64,000 nt of DNA from the NCBI RefSeq assembly GCF_000382345.1, contig NZ_KB908087.1, positions 1 to 64,000 on the forward strand, given 5' to 3'. Positions 36,144 to 43,579 of this stretch are shown here, in pieces; the stretch's first letter is position 1; each line of letters starts with the position of its first letter. Origin of the DNA: Massilia niastensis DSM 21313. Lineage in GTDB: Bacteria; Pseudomonadota; Gammaproteobacteria; Burkholderiales; Burkholderiaceae_D. The notes under the pieces are model-generated. The model saw nothing but the letters and a program-made list of their open reading frames with translations, was not told the DNA's origin and searched no databases. Position numbers and translations under genes: made by a program.

Positions 36144-36575
36144 TTAGCCAATGACGTGGCGAACAAAGTACACAGTGACAAACCCGGCGCACAGGAAGGC
36201 GATGGTCGCCGCCACGGATCGCGGCGAACGCCGGGACAGGCCACATACACCGTGCCCGCTGGTACAACCCGAGCCGTAGCGGGTACCGATGCCTACCAAC
36301 AGGCCGGCCATCAGCAACACAGGATTGCTCGCTTCGACCCGCCCCTCCGGCAACGGGGCGGCGAGGGAAAACAGCAGGGGCGAGATCACCAGGCCGCCAA
36401 TGAACGCCAGACGCCAGGCGACATCACCCCGTGCCGGCCTCAGCAGCCCACCGAGAATGCCGCTGATCCCGGCGATTCGTCCGTTAAGCAGCAGGAACAT
36501 GACGGTGGCCAAGCCGACCATCAGGCCGCCCGCCAGCGACATCCAGGGGGTGAAACTAGTCCAATCGATTGTCAT
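36144..36575 (-). CDS. YeeE/YedE-type sulfur transport membrane protein
   Basis: 143 residues, about four membrane helices, with the conserved motif GIGTRYGSGCTSGHGVCGLSR containing the Cys pair used by this family to relay sulfur species. The start overlaps the 3' end of the ArsR-family repressor gene by 20 bp. Together with the downstream gene it matches the split transporter found in BigR/persulfide-dioxygenase operons. Confidence 0.85.
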   Translation of the reverse strand: MTIDWTSFTPWMSLAGGLMVGLATVMFLLLNGRIAGISGILGGLLRPARGDVAWRLAFIGGLVISPLLFSLAAPLPEGRVEASNPVLLMAGLLVGIGTRYGSGCTSGHGVCGLSRRSPRSVAATIAFLCAGFVTVYFVRHVIG

Positions 36576-36909
36576 CGCGTGCCTCCTGGTCGCTCGGACA
36601 GTACAGTTGATACAGCACTTGCATCACTGCCAATGCTTCCTTGCTGGCGATGCTGTAGAAGATCTGCTTGCCTTCGCGGCGGGTACTGACCAACTTTTCC
36701 TCACGCAAGACGGTGAGTTGCTGCGATAGCGTCGGCTGCCGGATGCCGCTCAGTACCTCCAGTTCGCTGACCGGAAACTCGCCCTGTGTCATCTGGCATA
36801 GCAGCAGCAGGCGGTCGGGATTGGACAGCACTTTCAGGAGTGTGGAGGCCTGCCCGGCTGCGGCTTGCAGTCTCGCCAGTTCAATTTGTCCTGATGAAGG
36901 CATATGCAA
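36556..36909 (-). CDS. bigR: ArsR/SmtB-family persulfide-responsive repressor, BigR type
   Basis: 117 residues (a second in-frame ATG at 36903 is possible). A winged HTH is visible (VSELEVLSGIRQPTLSQQLTVLREEKLVSTRREGKQIFYSI). Two cysteines, C38 (LLLLCQMT) and C104 (LYQLYCPSD), sit where BigR/SqrR proteins form the persulfide-dependent disulfide/tetrasulfide bridge, and there is no ELCVCD metal motif. The divergent neighbour is a persulfide dioxygenase, and the genes after it are YeeE/YedE, the classic BigR targets. Confidence 0.85.
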   Translation of the reverse strand: MHMPSSGQIELARLQAAAGQASTLLKVLSNPDRLLLLCQMTQGEFPVSELEVLSGIRQPTLSQQLTVLREEKLVSTRREGKQIFYSIASKEALAVMQVLYQLYCPSDQEARDDNRLD

Positions 36910-36953
36910 ATCTATTGAAGAAAGTCCTTTACCGGATCATTATACCACCTGAT

Positions 36954-36973
36954 AATATATTTAAGCGTATATT
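36954..36973. promoter_or_regulatory. Candidate BigR operator
   Basis: AATATA-N8-TATATT (36954-36959 and 36968-36973) is an inverted repeat in an AT-rich stretch between the divergent repressor and persulfide dioxygenase genes, like the AT-rich operators of BigR. It is the only strong dyad in this gap and could overlap the -10 region of either gene. Confidence 0.5.
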
Positions 36974-37015
36974 GAAAATGATCGCTTACCGCACCTGCTA
37001 CCGAACGAGGCCATC

Positions 37016-37765
37016 ATGATCTTCAGGCAACTGTTTGAACCGCTGTCGAGTACCTATACATATCTCCTGGGCGATGAAGACACTGGGGAGGCCCTTCTCA
37101 TCGACCCTGTCATCGCCAGCATGGACCGCGATCTGGCCGAGGTGCATCGCCTCGGTCTGAAACTGGCCTACACCCTGGAAACGCATATCCATGCGGACCA
37201 CATCACCGCCGCGCTGGAAATGAAACGGACAGTCGGCAGCAGGATTGCCGCGCCGGCATACGACCGCCTGTCCTGCACGGACATCGGGATCGAGGAAGGC
37301 AAGCCGTTCCAGGTTGGCGGTATCAGCCTGGAGCCGATCCATACGCCCGGACATACCGACGGGCATTTCGCCTATCTGTTCTGCGACCGGGTGTTTACCG
37401 GCGACGCCCTGTTGATCGAAGGCTGCGGTCGCACGGATTTCCAGAACGGCGATGCCGATGCGCTCTACAGGAGCGTGCGGGAAAAGCTGTTCGCCCTGCC
37501 CGATGAAACCCTGGTCTATCCGGCCCATGACTACCAGCAGCGCTTCGTCTCCTCGATTGTCCAGGAAAAGAAGCGCAATCCGCGCCTGGGTGGCGACAGA
37601 ACGCTGGAGGAGTTCAGGCAGATCATGGCGAACCTCAACCTGCCCTACCCAATGTTCATCGATTATGCAGAGACCGGGAACCGGCAATGCGGCGTCTGTC
37701 CGCCTGACGTTCCTGCAAACCTCGCAAGCTATTGCCGGCAGACGAGCGAGAGTCCACAGGGCTGA
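37016..37765 (+). CDS. Persulfide dioxygenase (ETHE1/Blh-type metallo-beta-lactamase fold)
   Basis: 249 residues. It would oxidise glutathione persulfide to sulfite in the cytosol. The iron site is THIHADH (H57, H59, D61, H62) with PGHTDGH and a later FTGDALLIEGCGRTDFQNGD block typical of PDO enzymes; the C-terminal YPAHDY supplies the last His. No fused rhodanese domain is present. Divergent from the BigR-type repressor, which probably derepresses it when sulfide or persulfide rises. Confidence 0.87.
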   Translation: MIFRQLFEPLSSTYTYLLGDEDTGEALLIDPVIASMDRDLAEVHRLGLKLAYTLETHIHADHITAALEMKRTVGSRIAAPAYDRLSCTDIGIEEGKPFQVGGISLEPIHTPGHTDGHFAYLFCDRVFTGDALLIEGCGRTDFQNGDADALYRSVREKLFALPDETLVYPAHDYQQRFVSSIVQEKKRNPRLGGDRTLEEFRQIMANLNLPYPMFIDYAETGNRQCGVCPPDVPANLASYCRQTSESPQG

Positions 37766-37788
37766 CTGACCGCCCTTTTGATTCCTGT

Positions 37789-38889
37789 TCAGCGAGGCAT
37801 CGGCCGCTCCGGCGCCGCCACGCCTGGACCCTTGGTCCTGCATGACCCGGCCCACATCAACAGGGTTCCTGCAAGGACCATCAGCCAGGTCATGGGTTCA
37901 GGTACCGCCGGAACAGGAGACAGCAGGACGACCAGGGGCTGCCCTCGCACGTCGCGGGCGTCAGCCAGGATCTGCCCATTGTCAGTGAGAGCAAACGGAT
38001 AATCTGGAATGATCCCGGGATCGACCATCTCGAGTCCACTCAGGACCCCATCCTCGACAATGAACATGCGGCGGCCGCCATCGTACTCGGTGCTGCCGAT
38101 GATGCTACCGGAGTTGTTGATGGCAAATGCCGCACTGGCATACACCTCGCCATGACGGCCGGTGGCGCCGAGGTCGATCATTTGCCCGTCCATGTAGAGG
38201 AAAGCGTGTCCGAAATCGCCCGTGAGCGCTGTCGCTGCGGCGCCAACGATATCGCCGGCGTCATTGATATCGTAGGCGATGCTGCGCTTGCCGCCGAGGG
38301 TACCCAGGTCATGCATGACGCCGCCGGTATACAGGAAAGCATGGCCTCCGGATTCCCCGACCACGTCTCCGGCAGCATTCATGCCGTACGCGGTACTATC
38401 CTGGCCGTCGAGCGTCCCCAGGTCCCGCATGCTGCCTTCACTATACAGAAACGCATGGCGCCGGCCGTCCGCGGTGGTCGAGTTGCCGGCCACCTGCCCC
38501 GCCCCGTTCACGGCGACAGCAGCGCTATACCCGCCGCCGAGGGTTCCCAGGTTGGTCATCGCGCCATCCCGGTACAGGAAGGCGCGGCTGCCAGCCCCGG
38601 CCGTGTCGGAAATCCCGGCCACCCATCCCTTGTCATTCACGGCAAGGCCGCTGCTGAAACTGCCACCGAGGGTGCCGAGGTCGGTGCGCACACCGTCGCG
38701 GGACAGGAAAGCGCGATAAGCGCCCCCAGCATTCAGATAGGTTCCCGCACTATGTCCCTGGACGGACAGGGCCGCGGTCCCTGGCGGCACGGGACTGCTG
38801 GCATAAGGTCCGGCCGCGCCGGCGCCGCCCGGCAGCGCCAGCGCCGTCGCGATCAGGAACGAACCTATCCAGCGCAGGAGCATCGCCAT
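37789..38889 (-). CDS. HAF-repeat protein with PEP-CTERM signal
   Basis: 366 residues from the ATG at 38889, supported by AGGAGG 5 nt upstream. Signal peptide (LLRWIGSFLIATALALPGGAGA), then six to seven HAF repeats (xAFLYxDGxMxxLGTLGGxxSxAxxINxxGxVxG), then VPEPMTWLMVLAGTLLMW as sorting signal with only a short basic tail (CRTKGPG), weaker than usual. The start lies 25 bp inside the end of the upstream HAF gene, so the two form an operon of related proteins. Function unknown; surface or extracellular location expected. Confidence 0.83.
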   Translation of the reverse strand: MAMLLRWIGSFLIATALALPGGAGAAGPYASSPVPPGTAALSVQGHSAGTYLNAGGAYRAFLSRDGVRTDLGTLGGSFSSGLAVNDKGWVAGISDTAGAGSRAFLYRDGAMTNLGTLGGGYSAAVAVNGAGQVAGNSTTADGRRHAFLYSEGSMRDLGTLDGQDSTAYGMNAAGDVVGESGGHAFLYTGGVMHDLGTLGGKRSIAYDINDAGDIVGAAATALTGDFGHAFLYMDGQMIDLGATGRHGEVYASAAFAINNSGSIIGSTEYDGGRRMFIVEDGVLSGLEMVDPGIIPDYPFALTDNGQILADARDVRGQPLVVLLSPVPAVPEPMTWLMVLAGTLLMWAGSCRTKGPGVAAPERPMPR

Positions 38890-39968
38890 GTCTGCCTCCT
38901 CATCGGCCAAAGGCCTCGGGGCTGCCGGCGGCGGAGCAGCAGGATCAGGCCGAGTCCCGTACCCAGCATCAGGTAGCCGGCCGGCTCTGGAATGGGCGTG
39001 AGCAGGTAGGAAGCGCAGGCGCCGGCACCGCAGCCGCTGGCAAGTATCTGGCCGACATCGTTGATGGCGAAGGCCATGCCGAACGAAACGGCGCTCGTCC
39101 CGTAGAGCATGGAATCGAGGGTTCGCATCTCGCCTTCGCTGTACAGGAATGCCAGCCTGCCATCGTGGCCCGCCACGTCGGTCCAGCCGACGATGTCGCC
39201 GTGATTATTGATGTCGAAGGCAGCGCTGAATGCTCCTCCCAAGGTGCCGAGATCGTGCATCTGCCCGTCTGCATGGAGGAAGGCGTGCCCATCGATGTCG
39301 GACCGTCCGCTCAGGCCCACCACCTGGCCGGCGTCGTTGACGGCCCGCGCAATGCTGTAGCCCAGGGGAGCGCCGAGGTCGCGCATGCCGTCGCGGTACA
39401 GAAAGGCATGGCCGCCGGACTCGCCGACCACGTCCCCCGCGCGGTTGATGTCCATCGCGGTACTGGCGAACCCGTCGAGAGTGCCGAGATCGAGCATGCG
39501 TCCCTGGCTGTGGCGGAATGCGTGCCGCCGGCCAAAGCCAGTCTCTGCAGTCCCGGCGATCTGGCCCCCTTGATTGATAGCCACCGCCGTGCTGTTGGCT
39601 CCCCCGAGGGTGCCAAGGTCGCGCATGCCCCCCTCGCTGTGGACGAAAGCATGCACATTCGAAAACGTCCGACCCGGCACAGGCACGTCCGAATCGCCGA
39701 CCACGTCGCCATTGTCGTTGATTCCGTAAGCCCGGCTGCCCGCCTGCCCGAGCGAGCCGAGGTCGCTCGCCGTTCCCTGCGACCAGCGGAAGGCGCGCAG
39801 AAAAGGTGGCGTCGACGAAGCGGTTCCCGCCGCATCGCCGGCATTGTTGATGGCAGGCGCGAACCCCGGCAATCTGGCCGCCGTATACAGCTGCTGCGCA
39901 GGCGCGTCGCCTGCCGCCGCATGGAGAAGGATGCCCAGACAGGCTATCGGGAAGCCACGGCGCAGCAT
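38865..39968 (-). CDS. HAF-repeat protein with PEP-CTERM signal
   Basis: 367 residues. Signal peptide (MLRRGFPIACLGILLHAAAGDAPA), about seven HAF repeats (HAFVHSEGGMRDLGTLGGANS, HAFLHADGQMHDLGTLGG and so on) and the sorting signal IPEPAGYLMLGTGLGLILLLRRRQ. The tail after the RRR cluster (PRGLWPMRRQTWRCSCAG) is translated over the start of the next HAF gene. Paralogue of the genes at 37789 and 12359. The FNR-type box at 40159 is 190 bp upstream but points the other way. Confidence 0.83.
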   Translation of the reverse strand: MLRRGFPIACLGILLHAAAGDAPAQQLYTAARLPGFAPAINNAGDAAGTASSTPPFLRAFRWSQGTASDLGSLGQAGSRAYGINDNGDVVGDSDVPVPGRTFSNVHAFVHSEGGMRDLGTLGGANSTAVAINQGGQIAGTAETGFGRRHAFRHSQGRMLDLGTLDGFASTAMDINRAGDVVGESGGHAFLYRDGMRDLGAPLGYSIARAVNDAGQVVGLSGRSDIDGHAFLHADGQMHDLGTLGGAFSAAFDINNHGDIVGWTDVAGHDGRLAFLYSEGEMRTLDSMLYGTSAVSFGMAFAINDVGQILASGCGAGACASYLLTPIPEPAGYLMLGTGLGLILLLRRRQPRGLWPMRRQTWRCSCAG

Positions 39969-40158
39969 AGCTCACTCCACAGGAAACGCCGGCGCAGCGA
40001 CGCGGCAAGCTGTCTGCCTGCCGCCGGCAAGGTTTTGACAGCCGCATACAAGACAGATTAATCCCTCGATCGGAACATGCAAGCACAGCCTGCTCCAGCC
40101 GAAGGCCGGCGTCCGCTTGCCGCATGGGCCTCGCTAGAACAAACCTATTTGGTTGCAT

Positions 40159-40200
40159 TTGATCTGCGTCAAGCAAACTCTCTCATTATCAGCGCATACT
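40159..40200 (+). promoter_or_regulatory. FNR/ANR-type class II promoter for the USP trio
   Basis: TTGATCTGCGTCAA (40159-40172) is followed after exactly 22 nt by CATACT (40195-40200), a 4/6 match to TATAAT, giving the class II FNR layout. The first universal stress gene starts 55 nt downstream at 40255, and two more follow in the same direction with the diguanylate cyclase gene. Confidence 0.72.
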
Positions 40201-40254
40201 CGCCCCCGCAATCCATGGCAAATCTCCAGGATGAGACGGCCGGCGTACAAGACC

Positions 40255-40707
40255 ATGTACAAGAAGATCCTCATGCCAACTGATGGATCCGCCCTGTCGG
40301 AGCGTGCTGCCGCGGCGGCCATTGCGCTCGCGCGCGGCTGCGGCGCTGACATCGTCGCCCTGTCGGTCGCCCAACCATGCTTCCCCATACTGAGCGCTGC
40401 AACGCCGGAGCGCGGCCGCGAGAGCGAGCTCGATCGGATGCGCGAGGCCGCCGCGCGACATGCGGACCGGGTGGCCCGACTTGCTCGCAACGCGGGCGTT
40501 CCGTGCAGCAGCGTGACCGTCGCTTCCCCGGATCCAGCAGACGCCATCATCCGAGCGGCGCTCGATCTGCATTGCGACCTCATCCTCATCGCCGCGCATG
40601 GACAGCGTGGACTTACCAGGCTCATCGCTGGCAGCGTACCCCAGCGTGTACTCGCCTACTCCCCGGTACCGGTCATTCTTTTCCATGGGAACACCGAGCC
40701 GGCATGA
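40255..40707 (+). CDS. Universal stress protein, single domain
   Basis: 150 residues from the ATG at 40255 (MYKKILMPTDGSALS). ATP-binding UspA subfamily: the Asp of MPTDGS, and the glycine-rich C-terminal loop AAHGQRGLTRLIAGSVPQRVLAYSPVPV matching G-2x-G-9x-G(S/T). Cytosolic; such proteins raise survival under starvation or low oxygen. It heads a run of three USP genes behind an FNR-type promoter and resembles the one at 41206. Confidence 0.92.
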   Translation: MYKKILMPTDGSALSERAAAAAIALARGCGADIVALSVAQPCFPILSAATPERGRESELDRMREAAARHADRVARLARNAGVPCSSVTVASPDPADAIIRAALDLHCDLILIAAHGQRGLTRLIAGSVPQRVLAYSPVPVILFHGNTEPA

Positions 40708-40746
40708 AGAGCTGGCATTGTGCTCATGGCTACTCCAGGAGTTAAC

Positions 40747-41184
40747 ATGTACAAGCGAATACTGCTTCCCACCGACGGTTCGAACGCTTCTCAACGCGCG
40801 ATCGCTGCTGGCGTCGATTTCGCCAAGGCCATCGGCGCCGAGGTGATCGGCCTGACCGCCGTTCCACCGTTCCACACCTTCACCATGGATGCCGCCATGC
40901 TCGAACAAACGAAGGAGGAGTACGAGATGGCAAGCCGCGAGCATGCGCAGCGCCTGCTTGACGATGTATCGAACGCGGCACGCGATGCGGGCGTTCCCTG
41001 CACCTGCGCCCACGTCTATTCGGACAGTCCTTATGAGGCGATCCTGTCGACAGCGCGTGAGAAAGCATGCGACCTGATCGTGATGGCCTCGCACGGCCAC
41101 AAGGGACTCAAAGGCTTGCTGCTTGGCAGCGAGACGCAAAAGGTGCTTGTTCACGGCAGCATTCCCGTCATGGTTCACCGTTAG
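40747..41184 (+). CDS. Universal stress protein, single domain
   Basis: 145 residues from the ATG at 40747, chosen for the AGGAG 5 nt upstream. LLPTDGSNAS and the ATP loop ASHGHKGLKGLLLGSETQKVLVHGSIPV are conserved. A short acidic/Met-rich insert (MDAAMLEQTKEEYEMASREH) forms the helix after strand 2. Middle gene of the USP trio, 39 bp after the first. Confidence 0.92.
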   Translation: MYKRILLPTDGSNASQRAIAAGVDFAKAIGAEVIGLTAVPPFHTFTMDAAMLEQTKEEYEMASREHAQRLLDDVSNAARDAGVPCTCAHVYSDSPYEAILSTAREKACDLIVMASHGHKGLKGLLLGSETQKVLVHGSIPVMVHR

Positions 41185-41205
41185 CCTCTGATCGGGAGAA
41201 AACCC

Positions 41206-41679
41206 ATGTACAAGCGCATCCTGGTGCCGACGGACGGGTCGGCAACCGCCACGCTCGCGGCGGACGCAGCAATTGAACTCGCACGCGGCTGCGGCAGCGA
41301 GATCGTCGCACTGTCGATCGCTTTCCCCGAGCCCTACCCGGCTGCAGCCGAAGGGGGGATCGTGACCGAGCAAGGCCCGCGTGTCGATCTGCTGCTGCAA
41401 CAAGCCGACGAGCTTGTCGCCAGGATTGCCGAGCGCGCGCAGGCGGCGGGCGTCAACTGTGCGACCGTCACGGAATACTCCCTGAGTCCAGCGGAGGCGA
41501 TCGTCGATGTGGCGAGGAACCATCGATGCGACTTGATTTTCATGGGCTCGCATGGACGGCGCGGCCTTACCAGGCTGATCGCGGGTAGTGTGACGCAGAA
41601 CGTACTCGCCTACTCGGCGATCCCGGTCATGGTCTTGCGGCCGCCACCGGCAGAGGTCCCGTCGCCGCCCCGGACCTGA
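41206..41679 (+). CDS. Universal stress protein, single domain
   Basis: 157 residues. LVPTDGSATA at the start and GSHGRRGLTRLIAGSVTQNVLAYSAIPV at the end complete the UspA ATP site. A proline-rich tail (RPPPAEVPSPPRT) extends past the domain. Closest in the window to the gene at 40255 (shared ALARGCGxxIVALS and GLTRLIAGSV). 21 bp after the second USP. Confidence 0.92.
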   Translation: MYKRILVPTDGSATATLAADAAIELARGCGSEIVALSIAFPEPYPAAAEGGIVTEQGPRVDLLLQQADELVARIAERAQAAGVNCATVTEYSLSPAEAIVDVARNHRCDLIFMGSHGRRGLTRLIAGSVTQNVLAYSAIPVMVLRPPPAEVPSPPRT

Positions 41680-41784
41680 CCCGACAAGATGCGGCCACGA
41701 CAGCGAGCTTCCATGCCAGCGCCCGAGCGATTCCATGCTGCCAGCCGACCGCCCGCCGGCAACGCTCGCAACAGGAGCAAGCGC

Positions 41785-42918
41785 ATGATCGCGTCTGCCT
41801 CGGGCAGGGTCGGCGCGTGGCTGGACCGCGTACGTGGAACGCTGGACGAGCACGACGAGCGCTCTTTGAATACCCAGCTCGACCAGGAGCTGTCGCATAT
41901 GCTGCCCACGCTGGGGGCGGTATTCGGAATCAGCATCGTCCTGTTCAGTGCCTGGGATTACTGGATAGACTCCGAGAACGCTGGGGTGACCACCATGGTT
42001 CGCCTGTCGCTCGTGCTGATCGGCGCCATTGGCTATGTCCGCTGGCCTGCCCGTCTACCGGTCATATGGCGGGCAATCCTGGTGTACGGCACGCACGTGT
42101 CCGCCATGATCTTCAGCTCAGCCCTGCTGCCAGATGGCATGATACTGGCGCTACCCGCAATCACGGGCGTCATGTACCCGCTTGCATTGGTCGAGCCCCG
42201 GCCGGTACGACTGTTTTTTATCGTGCTCGCACCTTCCCTGTTATTCCTTGCCCTGGGTGCGACCGTCATGCCGCCGCGCATCTTTGTCAGCAGTATGGCG
42301 GTTTATCTCACGTCGCTGGGCCTGATGGCGTGCGTGGCGATTGTCAACGGCAAACACCGACGTGTCGCCTATGCAGCCAGGCAGGCGCTTGTCCGTTCCG
42401 CTCATTACGATAGCCTGTGCAACGTGCTCTCGCGTGCATATCTTGTTGAGCTGGCGGAACGTGACCTTGCACTGGCGCAACGCCACAATCGCCCACTCGC
42501 TATTGCGATGCTCGACATTGATTTCTTCAAGCGTGTCAACGATATGTACGGACATCCCGTTGGTGACATGCTCCTCCGGGAGTTTTGCAAAGTGTGCAGC
42601 ACAGAATTGCGGGGCAGCGATTATTTCGGACGTGTCGGTGGGGAAGAGTTCGTGTGCATCATGCCCGAGACCGATGCCGATGACGCGCTGGCCTGTGCAG
42701 AGCGCATGCGCCGGGCCGTGGCGGCGATCCGCTTGCTGACCCCGACCGGCACGATACGCTGCACCGTCAGTATCGGCGTCGCGGCGCGGGACCGTGAACA
42801 TTCGGACTTTAGCGCCCTGATGAGTGCGGCTGACGCAGCGCTGTACCGTGCGAAGGCGCAAGGCCGCGACCGGGTGGTGCTCTCGATGACCCCACAGCTG
42901 GACGACAGCAACACGTGA
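41785..42918 (+). CDS. Membrane diguanylate cyclase (GGDEF)
   Basis: 377 residues from the ATG at 41785, with AGGAG 7 nt upstream. Six hydrophobic segments between about 38 and 190 form a sensor region of no recognised family. The GGDEF domain has the active site GGEEF (285-289) and an inhibitory I-site RGSD (276-279) five residues ahead, so it should make cyclic di-GMP with product inhibition. It follows the USP trio by 105 bp and may share their transcript; c-di-GMP would connect the island to surface or matrix functions. Confidence 0.9.
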   Translation: MIASASGRVGAWLDRVRGTLDEHDERSLNTQLDQELSHMLPTLGAVFGISIVLFSAWDYWIDSENAGVTTMVRLSLVLIGAIGYVRWPARLPVIWRAILVYGTHVSAMIFSSALLPDGMILALPAITGVMYPLALVEPRPVRLFFIVLAPSLLFLALGATVMPPRIFVSSMAVYLTSLGLMACVAIVNGKHRRVAYAARQALVRSAHYDSLCNVLSRAYLVELAERDLALAQRHNRPLAIAMLDIDFFKRVNDMYGHPVGDMLLREFCKVCSTELRGSDYFGRVGGEEFVCIMPETDADDALACAERMRRAVAAIRLLTPTGTIRCTVSIGVAARDREHSDFSALMSAADAALYRAKAQGRDRVVLSMTPQLDDSNT

Positions 42919-42955
42919 AGTCGCCCCTTCGCCTGTATCCGTCCGGACTGGCGCT

Positions 42956-43540
42956 TCACTTCGCCTGCACGCCCAGGCGTCGCATATGGGTACACCAGCG
43001 TTCGACGCGGGCCGGCGTCATCCCGGTTACGCCGATGATGGTGGTCGCCACGGGGGCGATACCGACGAAATTCAGAATGTTGCGTTTTAACGATTTGACG
43101 CTGTGGGAGCGGAAAAACCAGCGGTACACGAAGGCCGGCATCCCCATCGTGACGATCACGCGCGCGCTGCGTCCGCCCAGCATCCCGCTCTTGAGGGGAT
43201 TGCGCGGCGAGACCGTCAACGCAAATCCTGGACGGAGCACCTGTTCCAGGAAGCCCTTCAGCAGCGCTGGCATATCGCCGAGCCAGAGCGGATACACCAG
43301 CACGATGTGGCCGGCCCGTCCGAACGCCTGCTGGGCCGGCAGCAGGCCTGGCGGCACGGTCCCTTCCTGCCATTCGCTGGCGCTGGCCAGGAGTGGAAAG
43401 GACAGCCGCGCCGGCTCGACCGTCTCGACGGTATGACCGGCCGCCAGCGCGCCCTCGGCATAGGCCGCGGCGAGCGCGTGGCATAGATGCGAGGCGCCGA
43501 AGTCCGGATGCCCCTGGATGATCAGGATGTGCGTTCCCAT
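42956..43540 (-). CDS. NAD(P)H dehydrogenase (quinone)-like flavodoxin-fold protein
   Basis: 194 residues from the ATG at 43540 (another ATG at 43558 adds six residues). N-terminal ILIIQGHPDFGASHLCHAL is the FMN phosphate loop, and VLVYPLWLGDMPALLKGFLEQVL is the typical MdaB/NQO1-family active-site segment. It probably transfers two electrons from NAD(P)H to quinones or similar compounds. Convergent with the diguanylate cyclase (37-bp gap) and 39 bp downstream of the cation ATPase on the same strand. Confidence 0.82.
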   Translation of the reverse strand: MGTHILIIQGHPDFGASHLCHALAAAYAEGALAAGHTVETVEPARLSFPLLASASEWQEGTVPPGLLPAQQAFGRAGHIVLVYPLWLGDMPALLKGFLEQVLRPGFALTVSPRNPLKSGMLGGRSARVIVTMGMPAFVYRWFFRSHSVKSLKRNILNFVGIAPVATTIIGVTGMTPARVERWCTHMRRLGVQAK

Positions 43541-43579
43541 CGAGCTGTCTCGACCCATCTCAAATGATTGGCAGACGCA

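Noticed and set aside
37789..39968. The internally repeated HAF genes as a CRISPR-like or tandem DNA repeat array
   Set aside because: The repeats are in frame, diverged and code for HAF protein motifs; there are no identical direct repeats with unique spacers.
42915..42959. GTGAAG...CTTCAC inverted repeat between the convergent cyclase and flavoprotein genes as a terminator
   Set aside because: The stem is interrupted, the loop is long and no U-tract follows, so it cannot be supported as a terminator.
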